DNA of 19,868 bases from Bacillota bacterium (GTDB lineage: Bacteria > Bacillota_I > Bacilli_A > Erysipelotrichales > Erysipelotrichaceae), in NCBI GenBank assembly GCA_023426935.1, contig JAEZBR010000060.1:1-19868 (forward strand), written 5' to 3'. Of the stretch, positions 1-7,108 are shown in pieces (the first letter of the stretch is position 1; each line of letters begins with the position of its first letter). Under the pieces are notes generated by a model. That model did not search any database. It had not been told where the DNA came from and was given only the letters and a program-made list of their open reading frames with translations. The position numbers were made by a program, and so were the translations under genes.

Positions 1-12
1 ACTAATTTCCAC
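1..12 (-). CDS. possible start of a downstream gene, cut by the window edge
   Basis: On the minus strand a GTG codon at 12-10 is preceded at 23-18 by AGAGGG, a plausible ribosome site with a 5-nt gap. Only four codons are inside the window (V/M-E-I-S), so no product can be named. A TTG codon two bases earlier could serve instead. The gap from the preceding 56-aa gene is about 100 nt, so it may be a separate unit. Very tentative. Confidence 0.15.
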
Positions 13-96
13 AAGTACCCTCTTTAAATTATTCTTTTAGGCACTAGTTTTTCTCCGATCTGTAAGACTTACTTCAACTTTATTTTCGGTCCTTTT

Positions 97-123
97 TGAA
101 GTGGAATTTAACTTTTCACTTCA
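97..123 (-). other. inverted repeat over the stop codon of the 56-aa gene
   Basis: Arms at 97-106 and 114-123 pair over 10 bp with one G-T wobble and a 7-nt loop. The hairpin covers the TGA stop of the small membrane protein. On the transcript it is followed by AAAAAGG rather than a U-tract, so it is not a canonical intrinsic terminator. It may protect the 3' end or end transcription in a factor-dependent way. Confidence 0.35.
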
Positions 124-286
124 GCAACCGCTTAACCAAATCGATAATTTCACTGGCAATCAAAATGGTGATTGCTACAATAATCAATAATCCGAACAAG
201 GAAAAATGCTTGAAGTCGATTACGAACAAACCTAATAAAGATACTACGATGATTGCGCCAAAATGGATCCAATCTTTTTTAGTCAT
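116..286 (-). CDS. small membrane protein, 56 aa, unknown function
   Basis: This gene was found by reading the minus strand; it is too short for usual ORF cut-offs. The ATG at 286-284 lies 2 nt after the deoD stop. A GAGG ribosome site inside the last codons of deoD is about 8 nt upstream, so the two are probably translationally coupled. The protein opens MTKKDWIHFG. A hydrophobic stretch covers about residues 10-23 and a second one about 31-49, and the tail is basic (DLVKRLLK), which gives two likely membrane segments. I recognise no family. Its place after a purine nucleoside phosphorylase hints at a link with nucleoside handling, but that is only context. Real translation is well supported by the ribosome site, the spacing and the composition; the function is open. 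Confidence 0.7.
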   Translation of the reverse strand: MTKKDWIHFGAIIVVSLLGLFVIDFKHFSLFGLLIIVAITILIASEIIDLVKRLLK

Positions 287-288
287 GT

Positions 289-1026
289 TTAAATCCTCGT
301 TGCCGTTGCTAAGGCCAGCTCCATCATCTGATGGAAAGAATCCTGTCTCTGTTGCGCGGTTAAAGCTTCGCCGGTGAAAATATGATCGGAAATCGTTAAG
401 ATGCTTAAAGCTTTCTTACCACACTCCAGCGCCGTTAAATATAAGCCTGCCGTTTCCATTTCCAATGCTAAATGTCCGGTCGCTTTGACCTTATCGTTTA
501 ACTTAGCGTCCGGATTAGGATAATAGAAGAAATCGGAAGTATAGACTGTTCCAACATCCGCTTTCATTTTTAATACTTCAGCTTGTTCAACCGCAACCTT
601 TAAAAGATCCCAACTGGCACTCGGGGCGATAGTTCCCGGTAAATCAAACGCTTTACCCATGTTGGAATTGGTCGAAGCCGCCATGGCGATCACCACATCG
701 TTAACCTTAACGCTATCCGCGATTCCGCCGGCGGAACCGATTCGAATAATCGACTCAACGCCCAAGAAAGAATACAATTCATGCGCATATAAAGACATTG
801 AAGGTATACCCATGCCTGAGCCCATGACCGAAACTTCTTTACCTTCATAAGTTCCGGTATAACCTAACATATTGCGGACGGTATTGAATAAAACCGGATC
901 TTTCAGATAATGTTCCGCCACATACTTTGCCCTTAATGGATCGCCTGGCATTAAAACCGTCTTGGCGATATGTCCTTGGGTAATTTCGATACAGGCTGAG
1001 GGAGTCGTAATAATTTTGTCGTTCAT
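289..1026 (-). CDS. deoD: purine-nucleoside phosphorylase, DeoD type
   Basis: This enzyme splits purine (deoxy)nucleosides with phosphate, giving the free base and (deoxy)ribose-1-phosphate in the cytosol. The 245-aa length suits the hexameric NP-I family. Visible signatures are the phosphate-loop MPGDPLRAKY (26-35), the GMGIPS segment (71-76), IRIGSAGG (94-101), the substrate-binding EMETAGLY (189-196), and SDHI with the likely catalytic Asp214, equivalent to Asp204 of the E. coli enzyme. The start ATG has AGGAGG seven nt upstream, in the 12-nt gap after mtnA. The neighbour MtnA isomerises 5-substituted ribose-1-phosphates, so this phosphorylase may also act on 5'-deoxyadenosine or methylthioadenosine. 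That is inference. The family call is secure; the substrate range is not. Confidence 0.95.
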   Translation of the reverse strand: MNDKIITTPSACIEITQGHIAKTVLMPGDPLRAKYVAEHYLKDPVLFNTVRNMLGYTGTYEGKEVSVMGSGMGIPSMSLYAHELYSFLGVESIIRIGSAGGIADSVKVNDVVIAMAASTNSNMGKAFDLPGTIAPSASWDLLKVAVEQAEVLKMKADVGTVYTSDFFYYPNPDAKLNDKVKATGHLALEMETAGLYLTALECGKKALSILTISDHIFTGEALTAQQRQDSFHQMMELALATATRI

Positions 1027-1038
1027 CGTTAAATCCTC

Positions 1039-2112
1039 CTATCTGAACAATTTTTGTAAGTTTTCTTTAAATGGTGGTCTGACAATTCCTTTTTCAGTCA
1101 CAATCGCGGTCAATAATTCATGATCAGTAACATCGAAAGACGGATTGTAGCACTTAACTTCCGGCAACGCCATCGGCTCTTTGTACCACATATTTTTAAT
1201 CTCTTCCGGATCTCTTAATTCAATCTTGATATCTTTACCGCTAGGGCAGTTAAAATCGATTGAGGAAGAAGGTCCTAAGGTATAGAACGGAATCCCATAG
1301 TATTTGGCCAGAATTGCCACTCCACTGGTTCCGATCTTGTTGGCAAAATCACCGTTCGCAGCGACTCGGTCACAACCGACAAAGCAAGCGTTGATCTTTC
1401 CTTGTTTCATTACGATACTAGCCATATTGTCACAGATTAAGGTCACATCGACCCCAGCTCTTTCCAACTCATAGGAAGTTAATCTGGCTCCTTGCAATAA
1501 CGGTCTAGTCTCATCGGCATAGACTTTAAAATCGATGCCCCGTTCTTTACCTAAAAAGATTGGTCCGGTCGCGGTACCGTAACGGGAAGTCGCCAAGGGG
1601 CCGGCGTTACAATGGGTTAAGATTCCCTCTCCCGGTTTAACCAAAGTCAGACCATACTCGGCAATCTTGGTACACATTTCGATATCATCCAAATGAATCT
1701 GGATGGCTTGTTTCTTTAATAAGGAAATAATCTCGGTATTCTCGTACTTTGCATTATCCGCCACGATCTTCAGCATTTGTTTGATTGCCCAACCTAAATT
1801 TACGGCCGTCGGACGGCTGCTGTTAAGATAAGCCCCATCCTTCTTCAACGCTTCGTAGAATTCCGGATATGGCAAAGCCTGATATTGCAAAGACAATAGA
1901 TACATACAATAACCTGCATAGATTCCTAAAGCCGGAGCTCCCCGAACCTGCAGTAGCTTGATAGCCTGATACATCGATTCCAAGGTATCCGTTGTTTTAT
2001 ATTCCAAATGATTGGGAAGTTTAGTCTGATCGATAATGATCAGGTGTTTCCCTTCACTGCTTAAACTGATATTTGTGACATGGGTCACATCTTTAAGCGA
2101 TTTCTGACTCAT
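1039..2112 (-). CDS. mtnA: S-methyl-5-thioribose-1-phosphate isomerase (eIF2B-like)
   Basis: MtnA converts the aldose 5-methylthioribose-1-phosphate to the ketose 5-methylthioribulose-1-phosphate. Relatives also accept 5-deoxyribose-1-phosphate. The 357-aa length is typical. Signatures include QVRGAPALGI (55-64), THCNAGPLATSRYGTA (166-181) with the catalytic Cys168, DETRPLLQGARLTSYEL (200-216), and GCDRVAANGDFANKIGT (246-262) with the catalytic Asp248. These correspond to Cys160 and Asp240 of the Bacillus enzyme. GGAGG lies 6 nt before the ATG. No mtnK, mtnB, mtnD or mtnW gene is in the window, so a full oxygen-dependent methionine salvage pathway is not evident. With deoD directly downstream, the pair fits a phosphorylase-isomerase route such as the dihydroxyacetone-phosphate shunt. 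An aldolase would be expected beyond the left edge. Family call strong, pathway role inferred. Confidence 0.92.
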   Translation of the reverse strand: MSQKSLKDVTHVTNISLSSEGKHLIIIDQTKLPNHLEYKTTDTLESMYQAIKLLQVRGAPALGIYAGYCMYLLSLQYQALPYPEFYEALKKDGAYLNSSRPTAVNLGWAIKQMLKIVADNAKYENTEIISLLKKQAIQIHLDDIEMCTKIAEYGLTLVKPGEGILTHCNAGPLATSRYGTATGPIFLGKERGIDFKVYADETRPLLQGARLTSYELERAGVDVTLICDNMASIVMKQGKINACFVGCDRVAANGDFANKIGTSGVAILAKYYGIPFYTLGPSSSIDFNCPSGKDIKIELRDPEEIKNMWYKEPMALPEVKCYNPSFDVTDHELLTAIVTEKGIVRPPFKENLQKLFR

Positions 2113-2129
2113 AATGCCTCCACTAGTAG

Positions 2130-2135
2130 ATTATA
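2130..2135 (-). promoter_or_regulatory. possible -10 box for mtnA
   Basis: A perfect TATAAT on the minus strand lies 17 nt upstream of the mtnA ATG, which would leave a leader of only about 10-13 nt, just enough for GGAGG. No good -35 hexamer is seen at 16-18 nt. If it is used, the structured region at 2151-2228 lies upstream of the transcript and acts as a 3' end of the previous operon. If not, that region is the mtnA leader. Confidence 0.35.
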
Positions 2136-2150
2136 CACGCTTAAAATCGA

Positions 2151-2228
2151 AAGAGTCTAGCAATTGGTCTATTTACGGGGGAAATAGACCCTCAGCTAAA
2201 CTCTTAGTTACCGCTAAATTAGCAACTA
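2151..2228 (-). ncRNA. structured RNA element between the ywaF-like gene and mtnA
   Basis: Two abutting stem-loops can be drawn on the minus-strand transcript. The first (2228-2205) has a 5-bp outer stem and a 4-bp inner stem. The second is long: an 11-bp helix pairs 2195-2205 with 2151-2161 (one G-U pair), then a small internal loop, then a perfect 9-bp hairpin (2182-2190 with 2166-2174) closed by a seven-base loop rich in C. The GCUAA of the first hairpin could instead pair with UUAGC in the long helix, which would allow a switch. It is followed by a broken U-rich stretch. It may be an attenuator or riboswitch for mtnA, or an elaborate terminator of the upstream operon. It does not match the S-box, purine or T-box consensus that I know. 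Confidence 0.45.
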
Positions 2229-2268
2229 TCTTCATTATATGTAACTATTATTTTTACTCAATTTACAA

Positions 2269-3000
2269 TCAGGGTTTTGTGTCAATTTTATGCCCTGCCA
2301 GTTCCATTGCCGAAGTCCCTAAAAAGACTAGTAACGCATATCCAACTAAGTAACCCGGATTTCCTAACCAGTTGGCGAACAATTCCAAAGGCGTACCTTC
2401 AAGGGGATAATTAATAAAGAAAAAATTCGTTCCGTTCTGAGTATTGAATAAATAAATAAAAGGAGTAACAAACAACAGAAATAAGGTTATCATCCAATGA
2501 TTAGCAAACTTAGGAAAGATAAGTTTAGCCTTAAAACATAAGATCGGATTTAAGATCAATAAGGTATGAATCAAATAAGAACTGAGATTAAAGATATTGA
2601 AAGCCGGATAAACTAACCAGTTAGGAAACAATAAGGCCGCTGCCGCTGAAGGAAGGATAAGAGCGAAACTGACTTCCCCCAAGATTTTATTATGATTGTA
2701 GGCAAACACCAAATGAATGAATAAGGCCAAACCACATAAATGTAACGGCCAGTAACCAACCGCATACTTGCCGATACTGACTAAATAAAGATCTCTTAGG
2801 ATTTCCAAACCCAGATTCGTCCAGGTGATTATTTTCAGAAAATGTAATTGTTTTAGCTTCGTTAATTTACTGAATTCTCGGTAACAAACCAGAATAATAA
2901 TTAAACTCAGACCTAAAAAGCCTAAGTGAATAAAGCCGAAAGCCGCGTAACCCGAATTAGGGGCCAGTTGACTTTCTTCCAGCCAGAATTGACTAAACAT
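2269..3000 (-). CDS. YwaF/TMEM164-like integral membrane protein (TIGR02206 type)
   Basis: This is a 243-aa, strongly hydrophobic protein with about six or seven membrane segments and little soluble sequence. The segment YWPLHLCGLALFIHLVF (83-99) resembles the conserved PLHLC motif of the YwaF/TMEM164 family, whose biochemical role in bacteria is unsettled. The ATG lies inside the 3' end of the histidine-kinase gene (8-bp overlap, different frame), and there is no strong ribosome site of its own. It is therefore probably translated by coupling to the kinase, which places it in the phosphate operon. It is the last gene before the 156-nt structured gap. The family assignment rests on motif recognition and topology; a role with the two-component system is only contextual. 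Confidence 0.72.
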   Translation of the reverse strand: MFSQFWLEESQLAPNSGYAAFGFIHLGFLGLSLIIILVCYREFSKLTKLKQLHFLKIITWTNLGLEILRDLYLVSIGKYAVGYWPLHLCGLALFIHLVFAYNHNKILGEVSFALILPSAAAALLFPNWLVYPAFNIFNLSSYLIHTLLILNPILCFKAKLIFPKFANHWMITLFLLFVTPFIYLFNTQNGTNFFFINYPLEGTPLELFANWLGNPGYLVGYALLVFLGTSAMELAGHKIDTKP

Positions 3001-4387
3001 GGGAAACCAGCGGAATACTAACCGTGAATTGGGTTCCGACGGAGACCTTACTGACTAGTTCGATTGTTCCCTGATGATACTTAACGAGATGCTTAACGAT
3101 TGCTAAACCTAAACCGGTACCTCCGGTCTTTTTGGAACGGCCGGAATCGACGCGATAGAATCGCTCAAAGACGCGTTGCTGGTTCTCAGGCGAAATACCG
3201 ACTCCGGTATCCGCAACCGAGATCAGCAATTTTTGATTTACGACTTTTACGTTTATTTCCACGCGACCGCCGGGATGATTATAGTTGATCGCATTACTGA
3301 CTAAGTTAGTCAAAATCTGATGATAATGTAAGGGCACAAACATAATATCCTCATCCGTTACTTCGTTATCAATCGTAACTTGTTGTTGATCAGCCGATGT
3401 TTCTAAATCCTTGACAACTTCATTGGTCTCAACCCGAAGATTCATTCTTTCTTCATTGATTAAAACTTCCTGCGATTCCAATCGGGAAATGGTTAGAATA
3501 TCCTGAATTAATCTAGTCATATTATCCGTCTCATGTAAAATCCGTTGGTAGAAATCTTCAATTTGTTTAGGATCTTTTGTTACCCCGGAAGCCAATAATT
3601 CCACATAGCCTTTAATTGATGTCAAAGGGGTCTTTAACTCATGCGACGCATTCGAAAAAAACTCCTGACGGATCTGTTTATCCTTCTCTAATTGCTGAAG
3701 ATTTTTTGTGATGGTCTCACACATCTGTTGGGTGGTAGTCACAATTGTTTTTAATTCTTCATCGTTATATTCTTTAAATTCAACCGGCAGTTCATTTTTA
3801 AAATTATCCAGTTCCTGCGATATTTCCTGCAAAGGATCGGTGATTGAACGGGAGAAATAATACGCAAAGAGTAAAGCGATAACTAAAGATACGCCTAAGA
3901 CTATTCCTAGAATCGGTAATAAAGTCCCGGAATATTCCGCTAGGCCATGATACGGTAAAGATAAGCGATAAACAAACCGCGAATCTTTAGTTAAGATAGC
4001 GACATATAACATATTCATTCGCATCGTTTCTGAATAACGGATGGCTTCCCCGTTGCCATTCTTAATCGCATCCTTGACTTCTTGGCGTTCCAAATGATTC
4101 TCTAAGGTACTCGCTTGAGCCCCGGTATCTAAATAAACCGTTCCGTCTGTACCAATGATGGTTAAACGGCTATTTTCTTCGGTTAAAACCTCTGCCAGAT
4201 CTAAACGGTTAAAGTCGTAATCCGTCGAAACCGTAAATCCGGAATCCAACAATTTTAAGGAATAATACATATTCTTCTGCGTGTTCTGTAACAAAACATG
4301 CGAAAAAGCAAAATATAAAATCGTACTGGTGATTATTTCAATCACCATTACGATCAGTGCAAATTCCCGATAAATTCTTTTTCGCAT
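2993..4387 (-). CDS. phoR: PhoR-like sensor histidine kinase
   Basis: This 464-aa membrane kinase is the likely sensor for the response regulator encoded 3 nt upstream. Its order is a membrane segment at about 8-30, an extracytoplasmic sensor region of roughly 120 residues, a second membrane segment at about 155-178, a HAMP-like linker to about 230, a HisKA domain with the phospho-accepting His249 in SNASHELKTPLTSIKG, and a HATPase domain. The HATPase shows the N-box NLVSNAINY (361-369), the G1 box DTGVGI (393-398) and the G2 box TGGTGLGLAI (421-430). GGAAAG overlaps the end of the regulator gene as ribosome site. The pairing with an OmpR-type regulator and a Na/Pi cotransporter suggests phosphate sensing. 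The kinase call is certain; the PhoR identity is probable. Confidence 0.85.
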   Translation of the reverse strand: MRKRIYREFALIVMVIEIITSTILYFAFSHVLLQNTQKNMYYSLKLLDSGFTVSTDYDFNRLDLAEVLTEENSRLTIIGTDGTVYLDTGAQASTLENHLERQEVKDAIKNGNGEAIRYSETMRMNMLYVAILTKDSRFVYRLSLPYHGLAEYSGTLLPILGIVLGVSLVIALLFAYYFSRSITDPLQEISQELDNFKNELPVEFKEYNDEELKTIVTTTQQMCETITKNLQQLEKDKQIRQEFFSNASHELKTPLTSIKGYVELLASGVTKDPKQIEDFYQRILHETDNMTRLIQDILTISRLESQEVLINEERMNLRVETNEVVKDLETSADQQQVTIDNEVTDEDIMFVPLHYHQILTNLVSNAINYNHPGGRVEINVKVVNQKLLISVADTGVGISPENQQRVFERFYRVDSGRSKKTGGTGLGLAIVKHLVKYHQGTIELVSKVSVGTQFTVSIPLVSHV

Positions 4388-4390
4388 GGT

Positions 4391-5068
4391 TTACTTTCCG
4401 ATGAATCGATACCCCACATTACGAGTCGCCTCAATCATTTGGCCGTAGGGCTCTCCCAATTTTTTCCTCAAGGAATTAACGTGAACATCTAAGGTTCTCG
4501 ATTCTCCGACATAATCATAACCCCAAATCGTATTGAATAGTTCATCCCGGGGAACGATTCTTTCCCGATTATGAATCAGGTATACCAATAACTCAAATTC
4601 TTTATACGTTAGCTTAATCGTTTCGTTGTTGATAGAAACATTTCGGGTTCCTAGATCGATATTGAGATCTGCGAATTGCCAATGCTCATTCTCGCTTTTT
4701 TGTGCGCGCCGTAATAAAGAACGGATTCTCGCCGCCAGTTCCATGACCCTGAAAGGTTTAGTAAGATAATCATCGGCTCCGGCATCCAAGCCTTTAATCA
4801 GATCGACTTCTTTATCTTTGGCGGTGAGAATGATTACCGGCAAATCCGCGAAGCGTTTCTCACTGCGCAGTTTTTTAATCGCTTCTACCCCATCCATGCC
4901 CGGTAACATCCAATCAAAAATTGCTAAGTCGATATCGTTAGTCGCTAGAAAACTCAACGCATCTTCGGCTTTTTCGAAAGCGACCACATTATAAGAATAT
5001 CCTTCTAAGGTCACCTGAACCAAATTTCGAATATTCTCATCATCCTCTACAATCATGACTTTGGCCAT
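4391..5068 (-). CDS. phoP: OmpR/PhoB-family response regulator
   Basis: This 225-aa, two-domain cytosolic regulator has a receiver domain (about 1-120) with the acidic pair Asp9/Asp10, the phospho-accepting Asp52 in AIFDWMLPG, Thr82 and Lys104 (TKPF). A winged-helix DNA-binding domain follows (about 130-225), with LTYKEFELLVYLIHN and the recognition segment RTLDVHVNSLRKKLG. AGGAGTG precedes the ATG after a 27-nt gap from the cotransporter gene. It is followed after 3 nt by the cognate-looking kinase. Operon position next to a phosphate transporter argues for PhoP/PhoB-like control of phosphate genes. Receiver and effector domains are unambiguous; the exact ortholog (PhoP or a related paralog) cannot be settled from this window. 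Confidence 0.85.
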   Translation of the reverse strand: MAKVMIVEDDENIRNLVQVTLEGYSYNVVAFEKAEDALSFLATNDIDLAIFDWMLPGMDGVEAIKKLRSEKRFADLPVIILTAKDKEVDLIKGLDAGADDYLTKPFRVMELAARIRSLLRRAQKSENEHWQFADLNIDLGTRNVSINNETIKLTYKEFELLVYLIHNRERIVPRDELFNTIWGYDYVGESRTLDVHVNSLRKKLGEPYGQMIEATRNVGYRFIGK

Positions 5069-5095
5069 AATTTCACTCCTGACTTAATTATAGAT

Positions 5096-6733
5096 TCACT
5101 TCAACTCTTGGGCAACATAGTCGGCGATATTGGTCGCGTGATCACTAATTCTTTCGAGATTGCTGATTGCATCCAAGAAGATAACCCCGCAAGGTGCCTG
5201 ACACTTTCCCTGAGCTAATCTGGTAATATGCTTTTCTCTTAATTCTGATTCCAGAGAATCCACGATTACTTCGCTGTCATTTACTTCCTTTACTTTATCT
5301 AAAGACATTGTTTCGCGCGCCTCAAAGGCCAAATGTAACGAAGTGCCGGTCTGGTTGATCATATGCTCCAAATCCGCATAGGCGCCAATCGAAAACTTCA
5401 ATTGTTCTTGAACTAACTGTTGGGTTAATTCCGCTAAGTTCTCCAAGCGGGCATTTACCCTTTCCAGGTCGGTAATCATATATAACATATCGTTCGCCAT
5501 CAACGCTTGTTTGTCGGTTAAAACTGACATATCCAGATGAACCATATATCCGGTTATTTCTTTTTGGGTCGCTCGGGCTTTCTTACGGCTTTCGATTGCC
5601 AGATTGGCTTTATTCAAATCGAGATTTAATAATGCTTTCCCGGTTCGTTCATAGGATAACCAAGTATCTCTGGAAAGATCGTTAATTGCCCGGTTGACCG
5701 AGGCCAATGCGAAGGCCGGGGTTTCCAAGACTCGTTCATCCAAAACCTTCGTCGGTAATTCTTCATTCTTGTTCGGAACGATTTTTTCAGACATTTTAAC
5801 TAATAGGTTGCCAAACGGGAAGAGAATGATGGTCGTACCAACATTGAAGATGGTATGGAAGATGGCTAATTCCGTACTGGTAATCTGACCGGTCGCCAAC
5901 GAAGGAACAAACTGAAAGAAGATCCAGAATCCTATTCCGAAAATCAAGGCGCCAAAGACGTTAAATAACAAGTGAATGATGGCGACCCGCTTCGCGTTAG
6001 GTTTCGCAGAAACTGCCGACAATAAGGCGGTGACGCAGGTTCCGATATTACTGCCCATCGCAATAAAGACGGCGGAACCCCAGTTGACCATCCCGCCTAA
6101 AGCCATCGTCTGTAAGATTCCCATCGCCGCCGAAGAACTCTGCATTACTGCCGTGATTACTAAACCGACTAAGATCGCTAACAGAGGATTAGTACCCATT
6201 ATCCTAAAGGCATTGATGAATAACGGTGAATTCTCATAAGGGGCGATGGCGCTGGACATCATCGCCAAGCCCATAAACAACATTCCGAAGCCGACTAACA
6301 CACTGCCGATATCCTGCCGACGCTCATTCTTATTCATTAAGATATATAATGCTCCGAACCCTACTAATAAAGGTGCGAAGGTTTCCGGTTTAAAGAAAGC
6401 TCCCCACTCATTCATCGATACTAACCAAGAGGTCATCGTGGTTCCGATATTCGCACCCATGATTACCCCGACGGCCTGTTGCAAGGTCAAAACGGCCGCA
6501 TTAACTAAACCGACTAAGACGACCGTCGTCGCCGAAGAACTTTGAATAATACTGGTAATCGCCGCCCCGACTAAAACTCCTCTGACCCGATTCTTGGTTA
6601 AATAAGTAAATAGTTTCTTGGTCTTTTCCCCGGCCGCTTTCTGCATTCCTTCCGCCATCAGATGCATGCCGTAAAGGAATAAGCCGATACCGCCAATAAA
6701 GGAAATAATATTAGTCAGATCTGTGAATGTCAT
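5096..6733 (-). CDS. Na+/phosphate cotransporter family protein with PhoU-like tail
   Basis: This 545-aa protein takes up, or in some relatives exports, phosphate with sodium. The N-terminal about 330 residues form the membrane part with two inverted repeats, each carrying the hallmark glutamine-serine motif: QSSSATT (64-70) and QSSSAAM (198-204). Each is followed by a GANIGT or GSNIGT segment. Residues about 345-545 are helical and soluble, with a PhoU-like pattern (LERVNARLENLAEL and ISNLERISDHATNIADYVAQEL near the end). This architecture is the bacterial NptA/YjbB-type Na/Pi-cotransporter II family. GGGGGA lies before the ATG, which follows the stop of the small upstream gene by 1 nt. It is the main phosphate protein of the operon and supports a Pho role for the downstream regulator pair. 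Confidence 0.9.
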   Translation of the reverse strand: MTFTDLTNIISFIGGIGLFLYGMHLMAEGMQKAAGEKTKKLFTYLTKNRVRGVLVGAAITSIIQSSSATTVVLVGLVNAAVLTLQQAVGVIMGANIGTTMTSWLVSMNEWGAFFKPETFAPLLVGFGALYILMNKNERRQDIGSVLVGFGMLFMGLAMMSSAIAPYENSPLFINAFRIMGTNPLLAILVGLVITAVMQSSSAAMGILQTMALGGMVNWGSAVFIAMGSNIGTCVTALLSAVSAKPNAKRVAIIHLLFNVFGALIFGIGFWIFFQFVPSLATGQITSTELAIFHTIFNVGTTIILFPFGNLLVKMSEKIVPNKNEELPTKVLDERVLETPAFALASVNRAINDLSRDTWLSYERTGKALLNLDLNKANLAIESRKKARATQKEITGYMVHLDMSVLTDKQALMANDMLYMITDLERVNARLENLAELTQQLVQEQLKFSIGAYADLEHMINQTGTSLHLAFEARETMSLDKVKEVNDSEVIVDSLESELREKHITRLAQGKCQAPCGVIFLDAISNLERISDHATNIADYVAQELK

Positions 6734-6734
6734 G

Positions 6735-6983
6735 TCAGTCCCCCGTGTGATCGTTACGATATAGTAAGAATTCGATTCCGCCTAAGTAACCCCAGATAAA
6801 AGTCCAGAAAATAGCGAAAAAATAAATAAAGGAGATTGTGACCGTAAATAACCAAGAATATAAATATCCCAGTAAGATCGTTAACCCCAAGATTATGGCC
6901 ATCCGTAAGACTAAGTAAACCGCACTCAAACGCAGGTTATATTTCTGAGAAACTTTACGACTCCAGCGATATACTGTTTCCAT
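6735..6983 (-). CDS. small two-helix membrane protein, 82 aa
   Basis: The first gene of the apparent phosphate operon encodes a protein that starts METVYRWSRK. It has a basic N-terminal stretch, a hydrophobic segment at about 25-45 and another at about 47-70, and ends in a short charged tail. An ORF can be extended upstream to a TTG at 7001, but that codon has no ribosome site, whereas AAAGGA lies about 9 nt before the ATG at 6983, so the ATG is chosen. Its TGA is followed by one base and then the ATG of the cotransporter, so the two are likely coupled. I do not recognise the family. A role as a small partner or regulator of the Na/Pi cotransporter is suggested by the coupling alone. Confidence 0.72.
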   Translation of the reverse strand: METVYRWSRKVSQKYNLRLSAVYLVLRMAIILGLTILLGYLYSWLFTVTISFIYFFAIFWTFIWGYLGGIEFLLYRNDHTGD

Positions 6984-7042
6984 CGTTTTCCGTCCTTTCA
7001 ATATTATTGTCTTAAATCAAAGTAAAATAATCCGCCAACTTT

Positions 7043-7059
7043 TGTAAAATCTGGGTTAA
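7043..7059 (-). promoter_or_regulatory. Pho-box-like direct repeat upstream of the phosphate operon
   Basis: On the minus strand TTAACC (7059-7054) and TTTACA (7048-7043) are separated by 5 nt, giving an 11-bp period. The Bacillus PhoP box is built from TTAACA-like hexamers spaced by about 5 nt, so the pattern fits. Only two half-sites are clear. It lies about 60 nt before the first operon gene, where the operon's own response regulator could bind. Auto-regulation is inferred. Confidence 0.3.
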
Positions 7060-7075
7060 ATATTAATTCTACGTT

Positions 7076-7108
7076 AAAAAAAAGAAAACCTAATCGTTTG
7101 ATTAGGTT
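7076..7108 (-). terminator. intrinsic terminator after ktrA
   Basis: A perfect 9-bp stem (7100-7108 with 7087-7095) has a GTTT/AAAC loop of four bases and is followed on the minus strand by TTCT and then an eight-T run. The 5' arm shares its first two bases with the TAA stop of ktrA, so the stem overlaps the coding end. It separates the Ktr unit from the downstream phosphate operon. Confidence 0.9.

Noticed and set aside
96..377. 93-aa plus-strand frame over deoD and the small membrane gene
   Set aside because: It is antisense to two well-supported coding frames; the composition reflects the opposite strand.
2113..2268. SAM (S-box) riboswitch before mtnA
   Set aside because: The conserved core segments of the S-box are absent, although the region is structured.
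2114..2353. 79-aa plus-strand frame over the mtnA upstream region
   Set aside because: It follows the structured RNA region and the end of the YwaF-like gene in antisense and shows no ribosome site or domain.
5694..6545. Several 64-99 aa plus-strand frames inside the Na/Pi cotransporter gene
   Set aside because: They are antisense shadows caused by codon bias of a long membrane-protein gene.
6735..7001. 88-aa version of the small phosphate-operon protein starting at TTG 7001
   Set aside because: There is no ribosome site before the TTG, while AAAGGA is well placed before the ATG at 6983.
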